Source of the DNA: Rhodospirillaceae bacterium
Lineage (GTDB): Bacteria > Pseudomonadota > Alphaproteobacteria > Rhodospirillales > Rhodospirillaceae
Direction: 5' to 3'
Length of the DNA: 64,000 nt
NCBI GenBank assembly: GCA_947476925.1
Contig: CANJSF010000003.1
Location: 124,001 to 188,000, forward strand
Part shown: in pieces, positions 25,717 to 33,132 of the stretch
Layout of the letters: the number at the start of each line of letters is the position of its first letter
How positions within the stretch are numbered: position 1 is the first letter of the stretch
The notes under the pieces: generated by a model
Databases searched by the model: none
Told to the model about the DNA's origin: nothing
The model's input: the letters and a program-made list of their open reading frames with translations, nothing else
Made by a program: the position numbers and the translations under genes

Positions 25717-27090
25717 TTAAATCACTTTACCCGGATTGAGAATCCCCTTGGGATCGAGCGTGTGCTTTAGCGCACGCATCAGAGCAATTTCCTCGGCGCT
25801 GCGCGACCACGACAGGTAATCTTTTTTCTCGGTGCCAATACCGTGCTCGGCCGAGATCGACCCGCCAAGGTCGCGAATGACACCATACACAATGTCGTTG
25901 ATCTGCTTGTGTATCTCAGGCGAACCCGACCCGACTGCAGCGACAACATGCAAATTACCATCGCCCATATGCCCCAATACCAACGTCGTGGCACCCTGGA
26001 ATGCCGCGTTAATTGAGTCGGTGACTCTTATCCCGAACGTTCCCATCGCCTTGATCGGCATGGACACATCATAAGTGCACATCGGGCCTAACGTGCGGAA
26101 CCCCTCGCCTGCGTTTTCGCGTATCGCCCAGAACGCAGCACGCTGCTGTTCGGATTGCGCCAGCGCCGCATCGACAATCAGCTTTCTATCCATCACTTCA
26201 GCCAGCAGCCCTTCGAGCTTGGCGCTATCGGCCGTAGGGTCGTTCCCAAGTGTTTCGATCAAGACATAAAAACCATGCCCAGATTCAAGTGGCGGGCGCA
26301 AAGACGGGCAACGTTCGCGCACAAACTGGTCATACGCGCCCCACATGACCTCAAAGCTGCCAAGTTCGCCGCCAAGCGCGCCTTCCAAGAAGCCAAGAAA
26401 CGCCACAACGTCATCGAAATGATCAATGCCGACAAACGCCGTATTCACGCTTTTCGGCTTTGGCCGCAAACGACAGACAGCGCGCGTAACAACGCCAAGA
26501 GTCCCCTCGCTGCCAATAAACAAATGCTTCAGGTCATAGCCGGCGTTGTTCTTGAGCATTTTATTCATCGACGAAATGATGGTGCCGTCGGCAAGCACGG
26601 CTTCAAGGCCCAAAACACTCTCCCGCATCATGCCGTACCGAATGACGCGCACGCCGCCTGCATTGGTCGAAATGACTCCGCCGATGGTGGCTGTTCCTCG
26701 CGCGCCTAAATCGAGTGGCAGCATAAAGCCGCGTTCCTCACAGTATTCATGGGCCGTTTGCAAAATCACTCCTGCTTGGGTCGTGAGCGTTCGGCCCTCG
26801 GCGTCGAATTCTTCGATTTGGTTCATGCGTTCGAGCGATAGCACGACCTCGCCGCCCAGAGGCGCGGCGCCTCCCACGAGCCCGCTCATACCACCTTGGG
26901 CGATGATTGATTGGCCTCGCGCATGGCAGAGTTTAAGGATCTCAGAAACTTCCGCGGTGGTTTTTGGCCGCAACACGCAGAGTGGCGTTCCAGCAACTCC
27001 GTGTCCGCGTGTATTTAGGTATCTCGGGCCAATATCACCGCCCGTGAGTATTCCGGTCGCATCAACAATGCGCGCGAACGCGTCGATCAT
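25717..27090 (-). CDS. FAD-linked oxidase, GlcD/D-2-hydroxyacid dehydrogenase type
   Basis: The 457-residue flavoprotein has the PCMH-type FAD-binding domain (about 35-215, with QGGMSGLVGGAAP and a Gly-rich TIGGVISTNAGG block) and the FAD-oxidase C-terminal domain. The latter shows GHMGDGNLH (373-381) and EHGIG (415-419), the metal and substrate region. Such enzymes oxidise D-2-hydroxyacids (D-lactate, glycolate, D-2-hydroxyglutarate). Length is normal. It is the last gene of a four-gene operon, overlapping the SnoaL gene by four bases. The substrate is unknown but presumably the same as the operon's product. Confidence 0.9.
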   Translation of the reverse strand: MIDAFARIVDATGILTGGDIGPRYLNTRGHGVAGTPLCVLRPKTTAEVSEILKLCHARGQSIIAQGGMSGLVGGAAPLGGEVVLSLERMNQIEEFDAEGRTLTTQAGVILQTAHEYCEERGFMLPLDLGARGTATIGGVISTNAGGVRVIRYGMMRESVLGLEAVLADGTIISSMNKMLKNNAGYDLKHLFIGSEGTLGVVTRAVCRLRPKPKSVNTAFVGIDHFDDVVAFLGFLEGALGGELGSFEVMWGAYDQFVRERCPSLRPPLESGHGFYVLIETLGNDPTADSAKLEGLLAEVMDRKLIVDAALAQSEQQRAAFWAIRENAGEGFRTLGPMCTYDVSMPIKAMGTFGIRVTDSINAAFQGATTLVLGHMGDGNLHVVAAVGSGSPEIHKQINDIVYGVIRDLGGSISAEHGIGTEKKDYLSWSRSAEEIALMRALKHTLDPKGILNPGKVI

Positions 27091-27452
27091 TTTCTGACTT
27101 CGGCGAGATCGTTCCAGACCTCTTGGTCGACGATCTTGCCCCCCATAACGTCAAATCGATCGATAAAGCGAACATTGGTGATGGGGTTGCCATCCAGCCC
27201 CTCGCCGTTCAACTTGCCCATGCAATAGATGGTTGTGACACCACTGCGCTCAGTTTCATCGAAGTGCTCGTAGGTCTTGCGCATGAACTTATAGCGCGAT
27301 TTGGACCATGCCACGACTTCATCCAAACTTTTGAACTTGTTGTTGCCCGGAAACGTCATGATCGTGCCTGGAGCAAGGTACGTTGACGCCTTAACCAAAT
27401 CGCGCTGTTCAAATGTTGTCAGAAACGTAACGACGAGGTCCTTGCCGGTCAT
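27087..27452 (-). CDS. SnoaL/NTF2-like protein
   Basis: The 121-residue protein has the compact alpha+beta-barrel pattern of NTF2-like (SnoaL or limonene-epoxide-hydrolase-like) proteins: helical N-terminus MTGKDLVVTFLTTFEQRD, then TYLAPGTIMTFP, and a C-terminal INVRFIDRFDV-type strand with DLAEVRK at the end. Such folds act as small cyclases, isomerases, hydrolases or binding domains; catalytic residues cannot be assigned from this read. It overlaps by four bases both the upstream YdhR-like gene and the downstream flavoenzyme gene. Another SnoaL protein at 39.3 kb has the same INVRFIDRFDV/VRYLDRFEV pattern. Confidence 0.85.
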   Translation of the reverse strand: MTGKDLVVTFLTTFEQRDLVKASTYLAPGTIMTFPGNNKFKSLDEVVAWSKSRYKFMRKTYEHFDETERSGVTTIYCMGKLNGEGLDGNPITNVRFIDRFDVMGGKIVDQEVWNDLAEVRK

Positions 27453-27808
27453 GCCCGTGCCTCCGCATTTTGCTGGGCTGCTGCGCGCAGCGCTGGCTCA
27501 ATGATGATTGTGTTTTGAATATTGTCGACAACGCAGGGCGCATCAAAGTATTCGACACGCAAATCAGATCCATAGGTATCAGTCATAAACTTGACCCACT
27601 CGGTCGTGAAGTGCGCTTGGGCCGACGCGAGAGTGTCAAACTCATAAGCACCACCGGCACGTTTACCGGGCTCGCCGATGTAATATTTACGCAATAGGCC
27701 TGGAATTTTTTGATAGTTGGGTGCCGTGCGTTCAAACAGGTCCAAACGCTGGGCGGGCGACATCGGCGCTTTCGTGTATGGTAAGAACGTCACGAGCGCG
27801 AGGATCAT
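27449..27808 (-). CDS. YdhR-type putative monooxygenase
   Basis: The protein of 119 residues starts MILALVTFLPYTKAPMSPAQ and continues with APNYQKIPGLLRKYYIG, GGAYEFDTLASAQAHFT and VEYFDAPCVVDN. These are the blocks of the small YdhR family of dimeric ferredoxin-like-fold putative monooxygenases. The ATG at 27808 is used rather than in-frame TTG/GTG codons a few bases upstream, because it gives the family's usual N-terminus. Its end overlaps the SnoaL start by four bases, and it begins 13 bases after the nitrilase-like gene's stop. Confidence 0.85.
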   Translation of the reverse strand: MILALVTFLPYTKAPMSPAQRLDLFERTAPNYQKIPGLLRKYYIGEPGKRAGGAYEFDTLASAQAHFTTEWVKFMTDTYGSDLRVEYFDAPCVVDNIQNTIIIEPALRAAAQQNAEARA

Positions 27809-27820
27809 CGCCGCCACCAA

Positions 27821-28903
27821 CTATAAAACGCCGTCGCGCTTCATTCGCTCGATTGTGGCCTGCTGGCGGCGCACAAAAAATGCGCGGTCTGGTACAATCA
27901 CTTTGCCGTTTTCGACAAACGTATTGGGCTCGCTGAACGTGCGCCCCGAATAGCTGGCGGTGTAAAGCTCGAGCGGTTGGCGTGACAGCAAATTGACCAT
28001 CCCCGGCGACGAGCGGTATTTGCGCAACGATTCCATGTCAACAATGGCGTTGGCGCAGAAGGTTTCGCCCGGATAGGCCTCGCCTAATACATTTCCCTTG
28101 TAGTCCAATACTTTGGACATTCCGCCGGTTGATTCTGCGGGTAACGGTGTGCCGACGATACGCGCGGTATTGGCCGACACAACGAAGCACATATTTTCAA
28201 TGGCGCGGGCACGACGGCCAATTTCTTTCGGTGTAAGCCCTGGCGCACCAACCTCGGATGTTGAGTGACACAGAACTTCGGCGCCGCGCAAAGCAAACGC
28301 GCGTGATATTTCCGGATACAGAATCTCTTCTGAAGCAACGCACGCCAGATTGCCGATCTCGGTGCGCGCGACAGGAAAAACCCCATCAATGCCATACGCA
28401 TCCAAGTACTTGTCCCAGACATCGAAGGGTGTCGGCGCAAATAGTGAGATCAGTCGGCGGTAACGCAGAACAACGTTACCATTGGGGCCAACGATGAAGC
28501 AGCATTGAAAGTATAGTTCGGGGAACTTCGGGTCGTTCTCATACACATTGCCCGCAATGTAGGACTTCGTGGCCTGGGCAATTCCGCCCAAAGCATCGTA
28601 CTCGGGGCCGTCGATGTCTAAGCACCCAATCTCTTTCCATTTCGGAATAGGCTCACCCATCGGAAAGCTAGAGAGAAAGTATTCCGGCAGCACAACCAGC
28701 TTTGTCTCGGTGCCGTTAAAGCCCCGCGTGAAGTTAATAGCGCTAGAGATATTGCCCTTCAGTTTGGCAATCGTTGCCATCATTTGCACGTGGGCATCTT
28801 CTTTGCTTTTACCGTTCACGGCCACACAATCGACCTGCAGCGCCAGCGCCGAATAAGTCGTCATCTTAGCCGCAGATGGGTCAACTGGATGTGCCAAGGC
28901 CAT
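27821..28903 (-). CDS. Nitrilase-superfamily protein with Ser at the nucleophile position
   Basis: The 360-residue protein aligns along its whole length with the nitrilase at 45.3 kb. Glu is present (E74 in VVLPEYFL), but the catalytic Lys position is R150 in RYRRLISL and the nucleophile position is S191 in LACVASEEILYPE. The homologue has C177 in IAMMPCGEILWPE and the large two-domain nitrilase has C485 in ANMICFDNMHPE. Loss of the Cys implies no ordinary nitrilase/amidase activity; it could be a binding scaffold or a Ser-based variant. A nearby Cys (C188) is three residues earlier and might substitute. GGGAGAG precedes the start. It is first in an operon with YdhR, SnoaL and GlcD-type genes. 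Confidence 0.85.
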   Translation of the reverse strand: MALAHPVDPSAAKMTTYSALALQVDCVAVNGKSKEDAHVQMMATIAKLKGNISSAINFTRGFNGTETKLVVLPEYFLSSFPMGEPIPKWKEIGCLDIDGPEYDALGGIAQATKSYIAGNVYENDPKFPELYFQCCFIVGPNGNVVLRYRRLISLFAPTPFDVWDKYLDAYGIDGVFPVARTEIGNLACVASEEILYPEISRAFALRGAEVLCHSTSEVGAPGLTPKEIGRRARAIENMCFVVSANTARIVGTPLPAESTGGMSKVLDYKGNVLGEAYPGETFCANAIVDMESLRKYRSSPGMVNLLSRQPLELYTASYSGRTFSEPNTFVENGKVIVPDRAFFVRRQQATIERMKRDGVL

Positions 28904-29009
28904 GCGTCAACTCTCCCAAACGTCAATATCGCACCAGACTGGTGCAGATCTCGTGCGTTCGGTGTAACAATACACGGGCATGTCAGCAATGGCCAAGGAG
29001 CCATCGACG

Positions 29010-29702
29010 ATGGAAAAACCTCTCAAGCGATCTGCGACAAACACTGACGACTCTCCGCCCAGAACGGGAAACAGAGTGCGCATGGTGACGACGGTTTTCA
29101 GCCTGTTCATCGCGGTTGGCGTTGCCATGCAACTGATTGCCCGCAAAGATGATGAGATGAACGCCATTGGCGTTGCGCGCGTGACCGAATGCGACCGACT
29201 GGCCGCTCACCCATCTGATACTCAAAAATTGTCACCCGGCGTCACCCAACCCGAGGTGAATATTCCTGTTGCGCGCAAGGCTTGTGAAGACGCGCTCAAG
29301 AAGGCTCCGAACGATGGGCGGATTTTATACCAATTGGGCCGCACCTATTTTTATAACAAGGACTACGACCGCGGCATCGCGTATTTCCGCCAGTCCGACG
29401 CCGCAGGTTATGCGCAAGGCCAGTTTGTGCTGGGGCTCATTCTCGTGCAGGGCAATGGAACTGAGCCCGACACCTGTGCGGGCGGTGCGCTATGGGTGAA
29501 GGCCGCACGGCAACGACACCTGTATTCAAAGATTTTCCTGGCCAACAATTGGCTCGACGGCATGTTCGCCGAATGTAACCTTCCGATCACTGAGCAAGAA
29601 ATTGACGGAATGGCTTCAGCCGCCGAGGAGCTGGCCGATACCGCGACCCAACATGAGGACGTGGCCACAATGCGCAAAAACTGGGAAAGCCGGAAACGCT
29701 AA
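29010..29702 (+). CDS. Membrane-anchored Sel1/TPR-like repeat protein
   Basis: The protein (230 residues from ATG 29010) has one N-terminal membrane segment (VTTVFSLFIAVGVAMQLIA) and a periplasmic part with Sel1/TPR-type helical repeats: ARKACEDALKKAPNDGRILY, QLGRTYFYNKDYDRGIAYFRQSDA and AGYAQGQFVLGLILVQG. Several Cys are present. It probably binds partner proteins. AAGGAG lies nine bases before the chosen ATG; a start ten codons upstream is possible. Its last four bases overlap the convergent cupin gene. Confidence 0.75.
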   Translation: MEKPLKRSATNTDDSPPRTGNRVRMVTTVFSLFIAVGVAMQLIARKDDEMNAIGVARVTECDRLAAHPSDTQKLSPGVTQPEVNIPVARKACEDALKKAPNDGRILYQLGRTYFYNKDYDRGIAYFRQSDAAGYAQGQFVLGLILVQGNGTEPDTCAGGALWVKAARQRHLYSKIFLANNWLDGMFAECNLPITEQEIDGMASAAEELADTATQHEDVATMRKNWESRKR

Positions 29703-30169
29703 GACTGGCGCGTTGCGCCGATCACGCACACCATAATCAGGCATGACACCGTGCCCCGATTTTCCCAACCATGCATGTTGCCGGTTTGCACAACGGTATC
29801 GCCCGGGTTGAGGGTGAGCTCTTTGGTTTCAAGGCCCAGCGTGAGCTGCCCTTTGACCACACCGATGTAGTCAACCGTATCGCCCTTGTGCAGCGGGATT
29901 TTTGTGCCCGGCGGTAACTCGGCCGTATAGAACCGCGTACCGTTGAACTGCTGAGGCATCCGGCCCAAGCCGGGCTCGGTGGCATCGGACTTGGCTGGCA
30001 CGGTTGTGGGCACTTGATCAGTCTGCCACAGGCGCACCATGCGACACCCATTCAGGATCAACACATCGTTGGGCTCGCTGTCGGCCATCACATAGGATTT
30101 GCCGTCTTTGTTGACCGACGTCAGAACGCGGCGGACTTTTTCAGTAAATGGCTTTTGCATTTCGGTCAT
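29699..30169 (-). CDS. Cupin domain protein
   Basis: The 156-residue protein has a single cupin barrel. The C-terminal half carries YTAELPPGTKIPLHKGDTVDYIGVVKG, LTLGLETKELTLNPGDTVV and NMHGWENRG, in which His residues of HKGD and MHGWEN stand at the two cupin metal-binding positions. The function is unknown; single cupins are often metal-dependent dioxygenases, isomerases or ligand-binding proteins. AAGGAG precedes the ATG. It is the last gene of a three-gene run with the upstream membrane protein and amine oxidase. Confidence 0.85.
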   Translation of the reverse strand: MTEMQKPFTEKVRRVLTSVNKDGKSYVMADSEPNDVLILNGCRMVRLWQTDQVPTTVPAKSDATEPGLGRMPQQFNGTRFYTAELPPGTKIPLHKGDTVDYIGVVKGQLTLGLETKELTLNPGDTVVQTGNMHGWENRGTVSCLIMVCVIGATRQS

Positions 30170-30198
30170 GGCGGCTCCTTCTGTCGTGCAAGATTAGG

Positions 30199-30597
30199 CT
30201 ACCGATTGCGTTGCCACAACCGCACACCAAAATATGCGGCAAGTACGGCCACGAATTGATAGATCGGCAGGATGGCGAAGGCCAAGCCGGTTTGGGGGTC
30301 TGTGTTGGACTCGACTAAGAATGCGTAGGCATAAAGCCCCAGCACTGGCAGGCCAGCGAGGATTTGCACAGCTACAAACACCCACCCCGCCTGCCCTTCA
30401 GTATCGTGTGCAAAGCGATTGGCCACGGCGTAAGGGCCCGAGGCCCAGGCGGCCAGCACAGGCAGCAACAACAGCGAGGCCAGCATATCGCTGCTTTGGC
30501 GGTGATTGCCAAAAGGCCCGGCCACCCACAGCACAATAGCAATGGTCAGCACAACGGCAGCCATGCACACCAAGCTTGAGGCGCGCGCGGGCGTCAT
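30199..30597 (-). CDS. Small polytopic membrane protein of unknown function
   Basis: The 132-residue protein has four predicted membrane helices (about 8-27, 38-55, 72-95 and 105-125) and little else. I recognise no family. It lies 14 bases after the amine oxidase stop and 29 bases before the cupin, so it is probably co-transcribed with both. It might anchor or quench electrons for the exported oxidase, but this is inference. Confidence 0.7.
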   Translation of the reverse strand: MTPARASSLVCMAAVVLTIAIVLWVAGPFGNHRQSSDMLASLLLLPVLAAWASGPYAVANRFAHDTEGQAGWVFVAVQILAGLPVLGLYAYAFLVESNTDPQTGLAFAILPIYQFVAVLAAYFGVRLWQRNR

Positions 30598-30611
30598 CGC
30601 AGTGGTGATGA

Positions 30612-32036
30612 CTAAATCTCCTGCAGCACTTCTTGTGTGACGCGCTCGGCCGATTCCATTGCGCCTTCCATGCCACGGTTCGACAAGCCCGTATGCTCAC
30701 CGGCAAAGTGGATGCGGCCATGAGCCTTGCCCACCTCAAGCACAAAGTTTTTCACCTGGCCGGGGCCCCAAATGGCGTAATCGCCGCCCGAAAATGGATC
30801 GCGCACCCACGATTTGATATAGGCCGCGTCAAGTTTACCTTTCGCAGCCGGGCGAATACGTTCCAATTCAGAGATCACCAGCTTCTTGCCTTCTTCCGGC
30901 GAGAGCTGATCGATGCGAGTGGCGTTGTACCCGCGGCACCAAGCCGTCAACGATGTAATCACGTTGGGGTCTTCGTCAAAGCGATTGACCATCAACCAAC
31001 CAGCAGCCGTATCGGTCCACATGCTTGGGCCCTGCCCGTCATCATCCCAGAATTTTGACTTCGGGATGATGTGCACTTGCACCATCGGGAAGTAAGGCAC
31101 CGTTTTAATGGCCGTTGTTTGCACTTCCGGCAGCACCGGATCGAACCGAACGTAACGCATCACCGGCATGGGCAGCGTGCACACCACATGTTTGCCTTTG
31201 TAGACTGTGCCATCGGCGCACACGACTTCGGCGCCTGATTTGTCGCTGCGCACACCAACCACCTTGCGCTTAAAATGCACTTCATTCTTCAGCATCTTGG
31301 CCATGCCTTCGGGCAGTTTATGATTTCCACCCACGACGGCCTTCAGCACCGGCGCAACCTCGCCCATGACATCGAACCATTTCTTTTGGAAGTACATCAT
31401 CAGCAGTGAGACATCGTGCGACGATGTGCCGTAGTTGATGTTGGTATTGAAAAACAGTTCAATCTGCTCGTCGGTAAATCCGTGCTCTTTGAAGAACCCA
31501 TGCACCGGCACATCGTACTTAAAGAACGCCGGATCGTACCAATCATCGGGGCTTTTGAGCACTTGATGCTCGCCATACAAAATATCGGCCAGTGCAAAGG
31601 GCGGCGCCTTTTTATATTTCTCGGGCAAAATGTTCAGAGGCGAGCTCGCCCAATCTTTCGTCGCGATATGTTTGCCATGCAAGTATAGGCCGGTAACATT
31701 GAGCTTCGAGCGCGGAATGTAATCACGCAATTCCAACTTTAAACGATCGCACATATCAAAAATGCGCCCGTAACCACCGCCGAATGTATTGCCGCCCGCC
31801 TCGGGTTGGCCGGGCAAATCTTTGAGCGTAAACACACGTCCGCCAACGCGGTCACGCGCTTCGATGACTTGAACCGAAAGGCCGGCGTCCTGCAAATCCA
31901 GTGCTGTCTTTAGGCCCGAAAGCCCGGCTCCAATGATAATAACATCAGCGCTGTTTGCTGCCCGCGTTGATTTTGCCGCAACAGTTGTGGCGGTTGCAGC
32001 GGCAGCAGTGGTCTGCAGGAATGTTCGGCGATCCAT
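30612..32036 (-). CDS. Tat-exported flavin monoamine oxidase-like protein
   Basis: The 474-residue protein starts MDRRTFLQTTAAAATATTV, a clear twin-arginine leader. The amine-oxidase fold follows: FAD motif IIIGAGLSGLKTALDL (about 33-48), E59, RVGGR (63-67) and the C-terminal FAGEHTGLSNRGMEGAMESA (about 444-463). No SGGC-type covalent-FAD Cys is seen. The family oxidises amines, polyamines, amino acids or indoles; substrate unknown. GGGGAG lies nine bases before the ATG. A paralogue with the same leader type lies at 33.1 kb, and a four-TM protein and a cupin follow in the operon. Confidence 0.9.
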   Translation of the reverse strand: MDRRTFLQTTAAAATATTVAAKSTRAANSADVIIIGAGLSGLKTALDLQDAGLSVQVIEARDRVGGRVFTLKDLPGQPEAGGNTFGGGYGRIFDMCDRLKLELRDYIPRSKLNVTGLYLHGKHIATKDWASSPLNILPEKYKKAPPFALADILYGEHQVLKSPDDWYDPAFFKYDVPVHGFFKEHGFTDEQIELFFNTNINYGTSSHDVSLLMMYFQKKWFDVMGEVAPVLKAVVGGNHKLPEGMAKMLKNEVHFKRKVVGVRSDKSGAEVVCADGTVYKGKHVVCTLPMPVMRYVRFDPVLPEVQTTAIKTVPYFPMVQVHIIPKSKFWDDDGQGPSMWTDTAAGWLMVNRFDEDPNVITSLTAWCRGYNATRIDQLSPEEGKKLVISELERIRPAAKGKLDAAYIKSWVRDPFSGGDYAIWGPGQVKNFVLEVGKAHGRIHFAGEHTGLSNRGMEGAMESAERVTQEVLQEI

Positions 32037-32133
32037 CTGAAAGTCTCCCCAGGCAATAATCCGGTGGGATTGTCAGTCTGACCTCATGTGAAATCCAGGA
32101 GTATTTTGCCTGGCCGCACGAATTGGAGTGTGG

Positions 32134-32793
32134 CTAAGCGGCGCGAAGTGCGCGGTATTTGGCAAGCAGCCGCTCGAACCCTGCACCTAAACCACTCTCT
32201 AACTCGGGCTTGTTCTCAAGCCGCCCCAATAGCAGCCCTACGGCCTCAATCGTCGATAGCCCGTCTTTGCGCGGTTCTTTGCGCAGCTTGCCGTATCGCG
32301 ACGGGCGCTTAGGCCCCAAAATGATGCGACGACATTTCAGCAGCCAGGCATTCCGCCACCACATCGCCTTGGCTTGGCTCCAGGTGCCGTCCAGCACGAT
32401 AATGCCCTCCACGCCGCGCAACTGAGACTGCTGATCCGGCAACGCTTTGCCTTTTTTGTCGACCAGCACGACGTCTTGGCCGGGGGCCTCCGTTGCCGCA
32501 TTGGCCGAGCCCAAATACAGCACGGCCCATTTTTTGGGGTCAGCATCGCGACCTAAGGCTTTCGCTAAGTTTGGCCAAGACAGCCCAACTTTCAGCACCG
32601 CGTTTTTAAGGTGCAAAGCCGTTAGCCGCGCCGTGCCCAGATCGACATCTTGCTCTTGCGGATGCTGCAAAATAAGCACGCCGATCTTATTGGCCAATGG
32701 CGTCAGTCCCTCGCATATGCAAAGCGGCAAGGGCTTTTGACAATTGGGGCAAAGGGCCGGCGGTTCAACGGTTTCTGGCGGTTTGTCGGTCAT
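32134..32793 (-). CDS. DTW-domain tRNA-uridine aminocarboxypropyltransferase-like protein
   Basis: The 219-residue protein has an N-terminal zinc-ribbon-like segment, ALCPNCQKPLPLCICEG, and the DTW-domain core with LILQHPQEQDVDLGTARL and the DGTW motif in VLDGTWSQAKAMWW. ILGPKRPSRYGKLRKEPR and LSTIEAVGLLL follow. Known DTW proteins (TapT/DTWD types) add an aminocarboxypropyl group from SAM to tRNA uridine (acp3U). Length and order match the family. It is divergent from the small ORF at 32928, with a three-copy 10-bp repeat between them. It lies between the two amine oxidase genes. Confidence 0.9.
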   Translation of the reverse strand: MTDKPPETVEPPALCPNCQKPLPLCICEGLTPLANKIGVLILQHPQEQDVDLGTARLTALHLKNAVLKVGLSWPNLAKALGRDADPKKWAVLYLGSANAATEAPGQDVVLVDKKGKALPDQQSQLRGVEGIIVLDGTWSQAKAMWWRNAWLLKCRRIILGPKRPSRYGKLRKEPRKDGLSTIEAVGLLLGRLENKPELESGLGAGFERLLAKYRALRAA

Positions 32794-32845
32794 GACCAGG
32801 GCTTACGGGATTTGGCCCATAACAGCAACCTCAGCCGTCGTGAGA

Positions 32846-32875
32846 GCGACAAATTGCGACAATCTGCGACAAATC
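32846..32875. repeat. Three tandem 10-bp repeats (GCGACAA-type) in the divergent gap
   Basis: GCGACAAATT, GCGACAATCT and GCGACAAATC follow each other with an exact 10-base period, close to one helical turn, so all copies face the same side of the DNA. They lie 53 bases upstream of the DTW gene's start and 52 bases upstream of the ATG of the small + strand ORF. That is a typical position for a cooperative regulator site. No regulator gene is nearby. A chance repeat is possible. Confidence 0.6.
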
Positions 32876-32927
32876 AGCAGAGCGACCGGGGCTAAAGTCT
32901 CTGCACGGAAACCGAGCGGAGCCATCA

Positions 32928-33128
32928 ATGTCACAGAATGAACTGCAGAATTTGCTCTATGCCGCGCTGGCTTCTGGCTCAGGTGCGCAGCAGAAAGACA
33001 TTGGCCAAAGCGCGCCCGACGAAGCCTGCATCGTCGATGCTGCAGAACACAATATCATCAGCAGCACCCCAGCCGAGATCATCGCGCACTACGATTTCCG
33101 TGCCCGTAAAGCCAGCCAGATGCGGTAA
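32928..33128 (+). CDS. Small hypothetical ORF between DTW and amine oxidase genes
   Basis: The 66-residue frame starts at an ATG preceded at six bases by GGAG, ends four bases before the convergent amine oxidase stop, and overlaps no other credible gene. It has no membrane segment, no signal peptide and no motif I recognise. Its ribosome-binding site and placement downstream of the 10-bp repeat array are the only arguments that it is real; it may be a chance ORF. Confidence 0.35.
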   Translation: MSQNELQNLLYAALASGSGAQQKDIGQSAPDEACIVDAAEHNIISSTPAEIIAHYDFRARKASQMR

Positions 33129-33132
33129 GTGC

